A stretch of 20,919 bases of DNA from Holophaga sp. (lineage in GTDB: Bacteria; Acidobacteriota; Holophagae; Holophagales; Holophagaceae), in contig JARLGP010000278.1 of NCBI GenBank assembly GCA_031292735.1, forward strand, positions 1-20,919, in the 5' to 3' direction. This document shows positions 1 through 5,615 of this stretch, in pieces. The position numbers and the translations under genes are program-made. The notes under the pieces were generated by a model. The model did no database searches. It saw only the letters and a program-made list of their open reading frames with translations, and had not been told where the DNA came from. Position 1 is the first letter of the stretch; each line of letters begins with the position of its first letter.

Positions 1-1
1 C

Positions 2-160
2 AAGTCGGTCTACACGACCAACATCAAACAGGTGAAAAACAAGGTTGTGGGGCGCGACACCGGGGCCAACTTCTCAGTCAGCGCCAATTTCAAGGAGCGG
101 GTGGAGAAGACCAGCTATGACCGTCCGGGCCAGCCCAAGGCCTTCATCTCCTTGCCCTAG
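2..160 (+). CDS. C-terminal end of an unidentified protein (partial)
   Basis: An open frame runs from the left edge of the window to a TAG stop at 158-160 and gives the last 52 residues of a protein whose start lies outside. The tail is polar, rich in Lys, Asn, Ser and Thr, and ends in KAFISLP. It shows no cysteine, membrane segment or family motif that I recognise. Its stop overlaps the stop of the convergent LysR gene by four bases, the same arrangement seen at the two other convergent junctions in this window, which supports it being a real gene end. The alternating polar/hydrophobic pattern and Phe/Tyr content would fit a beta-strand-rich secreted or outer-membrane protein, but this is only an impression. 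No function is assigned. Confidence 0.5.
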   Translation, partial: KSVYTTNIKQVKNKVVGRDTGANFSVSANFKERVEKTSYDRPGQPKAFISLP

Positions 161-1101
161 GGTTTCTGGTCCAATTCCAGGGCCAAGTCTTGCAATCCTT
201 CCATGACGGCCAGGATCCCTGGATTGTTTTCCGAACCGGACCTGGTCACGGCGAACCAGTGGCGGCTCGGGCATTGGATTCCAGACGGTTTCAGCAGCGT
301 GACCCCGGGAAAGCCGCCCTGGGGCACGGCGAGCCTGGGAACGAAGGCGACCCCGCCGTTGGCCGCCACCAGGGCCAGCACCGAATTCCAGTTGTCGACG
401 TTGTGTCTGATATCGGGGCTGAAACCCGCCGCCATGCAGGCGACCAGGGTCAGCTCCCGGCAGGGGGCGACCGCGGGGGCCATGATCCAGCACTGGTCCG
501 AAAGGTCTTCCACCGGCACCTCGCCCTTGCCGGCCAGGGGATGGCCATCGGCCACCGCGATGAAGAAGGTGTCATGGAGGAGGTCGAAGCGCCGGTAGAA
601 CTTGTTTTTCCGCAGGGGGCCTTCCGGGAAATCGACGGCCACCACGATGTCCACGTCGCAGGCATCGAGATGGGTGAAACCGCTCGCGGTATCCAGCTCG
701 TTCACTGAGATCTGCAGCTGCGGCCGTTCCGTCCTCAGGCGGGTGATGACCGGCGCGACCAGCACGGGGATGGCGGACGGGAATGCGCTGACCACGACTC
801 GGCCCATTTCCCCGGCTTCGAATGCGGCGATGTCGGAGCGGGCCAGTTCCAGCTGGTGATCGATGGCCCGGGCATGGTCGAGCAGGATGGCGGCCTGAGG
901 GGTCAGGCGCACGCCCCTCCCGCTCGGCATGAGCAGGGGAGCGCCGATCTCCTTGCTGAGCGCCGTGATCTGTTGGGAGATGGCGGACGGGGTGAGATTC
1001 AGGGTCGTGGCGGTCGCATTGATCGTTCCGCAGTCTTTCAGGACACTCAGCACCCTGAATCTCCTCACATCGATGGAAAAGGTGGTGCTTGATATGTCCA
1101 T
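157..1101 (-). CDS. LysR-family transcriptional regulator
   Basis: About 314 residues, the usual LysR length. Residues about 10-70 form the N-terminal winged helix-turn-helix, with the family pattern NATATTLNLTPSAISQQI followed by GAPLLMPSGRGVRLTPQA. The rest is the periplasmic-binding-protein-like effector domain, starting near GEMGRVVVSAFPSAIPVL. I chose the ATG at 1101. A TTG at 1107 is the only other in-frame start before an upstream TAG, and neither has a good Shine-Dalgarno. LysR proteins bind T-N11-A dyads and respond to small catabolic ligands. This gene is the last of four minus-strand genes (aldolase, symporter, amidohydrolase, regulator), so it most likely controls that module. Its codons are GC-richer than those of the symporter. 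The target and effector are unknown. Confidence 0.9.
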   Translation of the reverse strand: MDISSTTFSIDVRRFRVLSVLKDCGTINATATTLNLTPSAISQQITALSKEIGAPLLMPSGRGVRLTPQAAILLDHARAIDHQLELARSDIAAFEAGEMGRVVVSAFPSAIPVLVAPVITRLRTERPQLQISVNELDTASGFTHLDACDVDIVVAVDFPEGPLRKNKFYRRFDLLHDTFFIAVADGHPLAGKGEVPVEDLSDQCWIMAPAVAPCRELTLVACMAAGFSPDIRHNVDNWNSVLALVAANGGVAFVPRLAVPQGGFPGVTLLKPSGIQCPSRHWFAVTRSGSENNPGILAVMEGLQDLALELDQKP

Positions 1102-1468
1102 TGGCAAATTCTATGGAAATAAAGGATGGATGCAAACTGAAACCGCTGGGACCGGGACGACTACCCTTAAGGCTTGCCTGATGATATCAATGAATAGTTT
1201 AGATGAAATCAAATATGTATGAATAAATTTGAAGGAAATGCATTTCAAAAAATGGCTCCTAAATGTTTTGAATACTGTTGCAATTATAATAAATATTTTT
1301 CTTAGTTATCGATGTGAAATGATGGAAAAATTCACTCGTTGCTCTAGTGGAACGGGGGGTTACGAAGGTGGCGCCGGTCCTTCCTATTGGCGCAAGGAAC
1401 GCGCCCCCGTGGGTCTGGGCATGGCTATGGCCAGGCGCTCGGGGGGGCATTACTTCCCGGCAGGATGC
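1102..1468. promoter_or_regulatory. AT-rich spacer upstream of the LysR gene
   Basis: This stretch of about 360 bases separates the amidohydrolase stop from the LysR start. The half next to the amidohydrolase (about 1340-1468) is GC-rich, while about 1180-1335 is very AT-rich. I find no convincing gene: the open frames here have no recognisable family pattern and run into the amidohydrolase in an antisense frame. The AT-rich part probably holds the LysR promoter. It contains a TATAAT-like hexamer on the minus strand around 1280 without a good -35, and the palindrome listed separately at 1228-1249. No intrinsic terminator is evident after the amidohydrolase, so read-through into the regulator is possible. 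Confidence 0.4.
1228..1249. promoter_or_regulatory. Nested palindrome, possible operator of the LysR gene
   Basis: A perfect 12-base palindrome, GAAATGCATTTC, lies at 1235-1246. A second, wider dyad, TTTGAA-N10-TTCAAA, overlaps it at 1228-1249. It sits about 130 bases upstream of the LysR start. LysR regulators commonly repress their own gene from such a dyad, so an autoregulatory operator is possible. Palindromes also arise easily in AT-rich DNA, so this is tentative. Confidence 0.3.
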
Positions 1469-2314
1469 TCATTGGCTGAAACCATACAGCTTTGCCGGGT
1501 TATCGACCAGAATGCGTCTGCGAGTCGGTTCGTCCCCGGCCCATTCGCCAAGCAGGTCGAAGAGCAATTTGTCGTCCGGCAGGGTTGATTCGGTGTCATG
1601 GGGCCAGTCGCTACCCCAGACCAGGCGCTCGGGTGCCGAACGCACGAACGCCTTGGCAATTCTGGTCGCGTCGGCATATGCGGGCGGACCCTGTTGCGTG
1701 TTGAGGTAGGCCCCAGCCAATTTCACCCAGGCCCGGTCCTTTTCAACCAAGTCAAGAATGACACGGAAGGCTGGATGGTCAGGGCCTTGTTTCGGCGGCA
1801 GGCGCCCCATGTGGTCGAACACGATGGGGCAAGGTAGGCGTCTGAACAAGGCGGCGGCTTCCATGATTTGATCTCCTGACATATGGATCTGCACGTGCCA
1901 GCCCAGATCGGCGATCCGCTTGGCCAAGGGCTCAATCATGTCGATCGTGGTGACAGTATCGACTGGATTCCAGATGCTGAAACGAAGCCCGCAGATACCT
2001 CCTGCCTGGAGCCGTTTCAATTCCGAATCCTTGACGTCAGGGAAGACGACGCCAATGCCGCGCCCATTCTTTCCGAACCGACTGATGGCATCGAGGATGC
2101 AGGAGTGATCGGTACGATCGCGTTTGGTCTGCACGACCACTGCACGCGAGGTGCCAAGACGGCGCTGTACCTTCAGGTAATCGTCGAAGGTTACCCCCGG
2201 TGGGCAGGGCATGCCAGGGTGCGGAAATCGTGGGTCGATGATGTGGAAATGGGAATCACAGGCATTGGCCAACGTTCCGGCACCAGCGATCCTGACGTTT
2301 TTTTCACTAGCCAT
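1469..2314 (-). CDS. Amidohydrolase, 2-pyrone-4,6-dicarboxylate hydrolase/lactonase-like (COG3618)
   Basis: 281 residues. The N-terminal DSHFHI (Asp20, His22, His24) is the HxH signature of the amidohydrolase_2 TIM barrel. Other conserved points are Arg111 in GLRFS, His144 in VQIHM, His168 in VFDHMG and the C-terminal catalytic Asp236 in VWGSDWPH. This set matches the branch containing LigI (2-pyrone-4,6-dicarboxylate lactonase) and sugar-acid lactonases such as galactarolactone isomerase, which act on lactones of carboxylic acids in the cytosol, often without a metal. The ATG at 2314 is preceded by AAAGGAG at good spacing. It follows the symporter by about 290 bases on the same strand. Its codon use is intermediate between the AT-rich symporter and the GC-rich host genes. 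The substrate cannot be told: neither lig-type nor galactarate genes are nearby. Confidence 0.85.
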   Translation of the reverse strand: MASEKNVRIAGAGTLANACDSHFHIIDPRFPHPGMPCPPGVTFDDYLKVQRRLGTSRAVVVQTKRDRTDHSCILDAISRFGKNGRGIGVVFPDVKDSELKRLQAGGICGLRFSIWNPVDTVTTIDMIEPLAKRIADLGWHVQIHMSGDQIMEAAALFRRLPCPIVFDHMGRLPPKQGPDHPAFRVILDLVEKDRAWVKLAGAYLNTQQGPPAYADATRIAKAFVRSAPERLVWGSDWPHDTESTLPDDKLLFDLLGEWAGDEPTRRRILVDNPAKLYGFSQ

Positions 2315-2605
2315 GATAGGTGCTCCTTTGCGGTTGCTTGTTCGGTTCTCTTCCTGGTGGTCCGATGCTGGAGAACGGGTGGCTCGGCGAGACCAGCCAC
2401 GGCTCCATCGGCGGTTCCGGAGGCTCGGGTGCTTGTGACCGAGGAGCCGGAGAGGTCAGGGTTGCCTATGCCGTTTGCCGGGTTCCCACGGAAGTCGACT
2501 GGATGGACCAAGAGTGAAGACCGACCGGGTGATAGGGATGGCAGTTGACAGACGATCTCGTTTTTACGTTGACCACGGGCATGCTGGGTACAGCGCTGTA
2601 TGTGG
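2315..2605. other. Spacer between symporter and amidohydrolase
   Basis: About 290 bases with no supportable gene. It holds the amidohydrolase ribosome-binding site (minus-strand AAAGGAG about eight bases before the ATG) and the palindrome at 2589-2600. I see no clear terminator with a T-run and no good sigma-70 promoter on the minus strand, so whether the hydrolase is co-transcribed with the symporter is undecided. Its composition is closer to the GC-rich host than to the symporter. Confidence 0.4.
2589..2600. promoter_or_regulatory. Perfect 12-bp palindrome TACAGCGCTGTA
   Basis: A perfect inverted repeat begins five bases past the symporter stop codon on the minus strand. It lacks a T-tract, so it does not look like an intrinsic terminator. 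It could be an operator for the downstream amidohydrolase/LysR pair or chance. The minimal evidence is its symmetry and location. Confidence 0.25.
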
Positions 2606-3832
2606 TCAGACCAGCGCTTTTGCCTGTTTTGCTTTTCTTCTGTTTTCGAACTCATCGATGATGATCGAACATGAAAGATCGTTAATGCAGCACATGGTCG
2701 TGGTACCCATGTCGAAAAACCTGTAGAATGCCGCCACGATGGCAGCGATTTCCAGCGGCATCCCACAGGCGGCGGAAGCAACCATCAGCCTGACGATGCC
2801 ACTCCCGGGGATACCACCAGCTCCGGATGTCGTGAGCACACAAATAATTATCACTCTTATTAGCTCAACAATACCCATATGAATGCCAATGGCTTGTGCT
2901 GAAAACAGAATTGTGACCACAAAAAGTATGGCAGCGCCATCCTGATTAAAAGAGACCCCAAAGGGAATCGTGAAACTTGAAATTTTATTTGATACATTGA
3001 ATTTATCACATGCCTCTAGATTGACCGGAATCACCGCTGTGCTGCTGCAAGTAGCGATGGCTGACAACCAGACGGCGCTCGACTTCTTCATGAACATGAG
3101 GGGAGAGATTTTTGTCGTCAGCCAAAGGAGCCCAACATTAACAATTATGATTTGAATCAAGCAGCTGGCATAAAACGTTCCTAGCATTCTGCCCATGGCA
3201 GAGAGTGTGCCGAGGCCGTTTTGCCCCATTGAAGATGCCATGATGCAAAATACTCCAATAGGAGCTAATTTCATTATTATCCCGACCAAGGACATGAATA
3301 GCGCGGTCATGTTGTCAAACCAAGCCTTCAGTGGGGACCGATGGCTGTCATCCAGGCAGACAACGGCAATACCAAGAAGTACAGCAATGAACAGGACCTG
3401 CATCAAATTCCCACTCGAGAATGATGCAAACATATTAGAAGAAAATAGTGAAGTAAAGAAATCTTTAAAGGATGTAGATTTAACAGGATCAAATGATTTT
3501 GTCGCTTTGACGAATTGATATCCAATTCCGGGTTTAAGGATGGTCGTAACGATGGCGGCAACCATCGTTGCAAAAACAACTGTTGAAGTATAAAATAAGA
3601 ATGTCTTTAAGCCTATCCTTCCAAGTGTTTTTGGACTGTCCATGCTGGAGATGCCGGTTACAACAACACAAATAATTAAAGGAACAATAAGCATCTTTAA
3701 TGAATTAATCCAGATATCACCAATAAATTGTATGCTTTGCATTCGAGGACCGACGACGATACCAAGGGCGGCGCCAGCAACCATGGCAACCATCATCTGT
3801 GTCGATAATTTCATTTTCATTAACATCATCAT
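2606..3832 (-). CDS. Dicarboxylate/amino-acid:cation symporter (DAACS family)
   Basis: 408 residues with about eight hydrophobic membrane segments, typical of the GltP/DctA/SstT family of Na+ or H+ coupled inner-membrane importers. Family landmarks are present: the reentrant-loop serines in ATCSSTAVIPVNL (260-272), the substrate/cation motif FNQDGAA (295-301, for the usual NMDGT), the loop GAGGIPGSG (337-345) and DMGTTTMCCINDL (374-386, for the usual D-RT-N-GD). The IPVNLEACDKFNV stretch resembles, from memory, serine/threonine transporter SstT more than DctA, which would suit the neighbouring threonine-aldolase homologue. The start has AAAGGAG 7-8 bases upstream, followed by three tandem ATGs. 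It lies 72 bases after the lyase stop, so the two are probably one operon. Codons are clearly A/T-rich compared with flanking genes, suggesting transfer. The substrate is inferred only. Confidence 0.9.
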   Translation of the reverse strand: MMMLMKMKLSTQMMVAMVAGAALGIVVGPRMQSIQFIGDIWINSLKMLIVPLIICVVVTGISSMDSPKTLGRIGLKTFLFYTSTVVFATMVAAIVTTILKPGIGYQFVKATKSFDPVKSTSFKDFFTSLFSSNMFASFSSGNLMQVLFIAVLLGIAVVCLDDSHRSPLKAWFDNMTALFMSLVGIIMKLAPIGVFCIMASSMGQNGLGTLSAMGRMLGTFYASCLIQIIIVNVGLLWLTTKISPLMFMKKSSAVWLSAIATCSSTAVIPVNLEACDKFNVSNKISSFTIPFGVSFNQDGAAILFVVTILFSAQAIGIHMGIVELIRVIIICVLTTSGAGGIPGSGIVRLMVASAACGMPLEIAAIVAAFYRFFDMGTTTMCCINDLSCSIIIDEFENRRKAKQAKALV

Positions 3833-3904
3833 TCTCGGCTCCTTTTGGGGTTAAGATCTTTTGGTTTGTTAAAACAATTAAAAATATTTATATTTTAATT
3901 ATAA

Positions 3905-4975
3905 TCAACAAAGATGGTAAATCTTCAGAACATTCTTAAATGCAATTGCGGCCAGTTGGATATCCTCATCTTCAATGTGCCGATGGGTGACACAACGTAA
4001 CCTGGCTTTTCCGAGGGGTCTAACCAGGAGACCGAATTTTTCAAGATCCTCAGTCCATTGACTGCTATCTCGAGATGTATTGCTTAATTCGACTTGCACT
4101 ATGTTGGTTTCTGGCATGCTGGCGCTCAATATCGGGCTTAATGCATTGACTGCTTTACTGAACATTTGAGCCCGGGCGTGGTCCTCCGCCAAGCGAAGTC
4201 TCATCACCTGGACGGCCTCGAGACCCGCAGCCGCCATGACGCCTGCTTGACGTTGCGTTCCTCCAAGCATTCGCCTGATCTTCCTTGCCTTTTCGATGAT
4301 GCGTCTAGGTCCTGTCAGCACCGCCCCAACTGGTGCACTTAGGCCCTTTGAAAGGCAAATGGATACTGTGTCGGCAAACCGGGCGAGCTGTTCCGGAGCA
4401 ATTCCCAGGTGAGTCGTCGCATTGAAAAATCTCGCCCCATCTAGATGAACGAGAATTCCATTGGCGGAAGCCAAGGCATAGAGGCTCTCCATGTGCGAAA
4501 CTTCTAATACCTTGCCTCCTGCATTGTTATGCGTGGTTTCCATGGCTATCAGGCTAGTGTTCAATCCCAATGAACTTGGTTTAAGCAAATCATTCAAAAT
4601 CGATAGATCCATTGCACCGGCGGTTCCTGGAACCCCTTGGTAAAACACACCCGTAAAGGTTGCGGAACCACGCTCGCTGTTGTACATATGTGATGAACTT
4701 TCCATGAAAACCTGTTCATTACGCTCTGAGGTCGATAGAACCGCCAGGAGGTTTGCCATGGTGCAACTCGGGACAAAAAGCCCGTTGCTCTTACCTAACA
4801 TACTGGAAATATACTCTTCTAACTCGACGACACTGGGGTCCCGATCCAGCGCGTCGTCTCCGATGGGAGCAGTCAACATTCTTTCGTACATCGCCTTCGT
4901 TGGCCGGGTGACGGTGTCGCTGCGCAGATCGACTGTACGAGTGGGCCCGTGAAAATGGATGGTTTGTGTTGGCAT
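3905..4975 (-). CDS. Threonine-aldolase-family PLP-dependent lyase
   Basis: 356 residues, fold-type I PLP enzyme of the beta-eliminating lyase/threonine aldolase family (usual length about 340). Numbering from the chosen start: RSDTVT (18-23), the cofactor-stacking His96 in SSSHMYNSE, HLDGAR (177-182, Asp179 binding the pyridine nitrogen), the Schiff-base Lys210 in CLSKGLSAPVG, and GGTQRQAG (238-245). Such enzymes cleave beta-hydroxy-amino acids (threonine, allo-threonine, phenylserine, hydroxyaspartate) to glycine plus an aldehyde. I use the ATG at 4975 because GGGAGG lies eight bases upstream; an in-frame start at 5005 would add ten residues but lacks this. It is the first gene of the module, followed by the symporter. 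Its base composition is AT-richer than the core genes. The exact substrate is unknown. Confidence 0.88.
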   Translation of the reverse strand: MPTQTIHFHGPTRTVDLRSDTVTRPTKAMYERMLTAPIGDDALDRDPSVVELEEYISSMLGKSNGLFVPSCTMANLLAVLSTSERNEQVFMESSSHMYNSERGSATFTGVFYQGVPGTAGAMDLSILNDLLKPSSLGLNTSLIAMETTHNNAGGKVLEVSHMESLYALASANGILVHLDGARFFNATTHLGIAPEQLARFADTVSICLSKGLSAPVGAVLTGPRRIIEKARKIRRMLGGTQRQAGVMAAAGLEAVQVMRLRLAEDHARAQMFSKAVNALSPILSASMPETNIVQVELSNTSRDSSQWTEDLEKFGLLVRPLGKARLRCVTHRHIEDEDIQLAAIAFKNVLKIYHLC

Positions 4976-5116
4976 ATCGAAGACCTCCCTTGTCCGTTCG
5001 GGCAATCGGGACCATGCCTTGTCGGTATGATTGATCGATTACCGGCCATTGAATAAAACTTGATATTGGCTCTTGTATTTTCCGAGGACCCATCTGGAAT
5101 GAATGCTAATAGAGAA

Positions 5117-5144
5117 AGAATAAATGGAATCCATAGCTGGTCAA
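5117..5144 (-). promoter_or_regulatory. Predicted sigma-70 promoter of the aldolase-symporter operon
   Basis: On the minus strand TTGACC (5144-5139) and TATTCT (5122-5117) are separated by 16 bases, matching 5/6 and 4/6 of the consensus. Transcription would start near 5110 and give a leader of about 135 bases before the aldolase ATG at 4975. It is the best hexamer pair I found in the leader region, but it is unverified. Confidence 0.45.
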
Positions 5145-5167
5145 ATTAAATATTATAAAAATTTAAA

Positions 5168-5181
5168 TTAGCTCCAGCTAA
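5168..5181. promoter_or_regulatory. Candidate LysR-type binding site (T-N11-A dyad)
   Basis: The dyad TTAGCT-CC-AGCTAA contains the T-N11-A spacing (T5169 to A5181) typical of LysR recognition sites. Its centre is about 65 bases upstream of the start point predicted from the promoter at 5117-5144, which is where LysR-family recognition sites usually lie. A further imperfect dyad, AATATTAGGGG...CTCCCAAATATT, follows at 5203-5235. Binding by the regulator at 157-1101 is inferred. Confidence 0.4.
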
Positions 5182-5357
5182 ATTAACCTTATGCTAAATC
5201 TAAATATTAGGGGAAGCTTAATACTCCCAAATATTGGAATGAGACCGGATGGTAGATTCCATCCGCATCTGCAACAATCTCCCCCTCTCGGGAACCGATG
5301 GGGCGCTGCCATGGCTGAACGCCAGGAATGGGGCGATGCGGGTGGTGGAACTGCGAT

Positions 5358-5453
5358 TCCTTGGTCTTCCGGGGGAGGCTTGCCGGTGTCTGTCTCGCGA
5401 CCACCGCCACCTGCAGCACCGCCGCGGTGATCCCGGTGCGCCTTCAGTCATGT
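5358..5453 (+). pseudogene. Decayed fragment of a DAACS symporter
   Basis: In the plus-strand frame covering 5328-5528 the translation contains VCLATTATCSTAAVIPVRLQ followed by SC. Without gaps this lines up with the intact symporter's VWLSAIATCSSTAVIPVNLE followed by AC. Thirteen of 22 positions are identical by my count, and the similarity continues weakly upstream through SLVF versus PLMF. This segment is the family's reentrant serine-rich hairpin. Nothing before or after it in the same or other frames continues the family pattern, there is no plausible start, and the frame ends after 66 codons, so it is a gene remnant. It lies on the opposite strand to the intact symporter and is GC-rich like the host genes, so it may be the relic of an older resident transporter. 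The mapped extent is approximate. Confidence 0.5.
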
Positions 5454-5615
5454 GGACAGGCAATCCAGGGGCTCGTACGCAAGTGGTTCGGCGAGCCCTC
5501 TGCGTCCTCGGTGCTGATATTTCTATAGCTTAAGTAAGCCGTTGGGGTGGAATAACCGGGATGATCCGATGGGCTGGGCCGATCGTGTATTCAATCATTC
5601 CCGCCGGGATAGGAT

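Larger units (their letters stand above)
4976..5615. other. Long spacer between mfd and the aldolase operon
   Basis: About 640 bases without an intact gene. Positions 4976-5250 are AT-rich and hold the aldolase ribosome-binding site, the predicted promoter at 5117-5144 and the dyads at 5168-5181 and 5203-5235. From about 5250 the composition switches to GC-rich; this part includes the transporter remnant at 5358-5453 and otherwise nothing I recognise. No clear T-tailed terminator is seen after the mfd stop at 5616. The switch in composition probably marks the edge of the acquired module. Confidence 0.5.

Noticed and set aside
1229..1588. A 119-codon plus-strand frame in the spacer between LysR and the amidohydrolase
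   Set aside because: It runs into the amidohydrolase antisense, has no ribosome-binding site that I trust, and shows no recognisable protein pattern.
4976..5005. An in-frame start ten codons upstream of the aldolase ATG
   Set aside because: The GGGAGG site fits the ATG at 4975, and the extra residues would run through that ribosome-binding site.
5597..5612. Short CCCGCCGGG inverted repeat after the mfd stop as a terminator
   Set aside because: The stem is too short and is not followed by a T-run.
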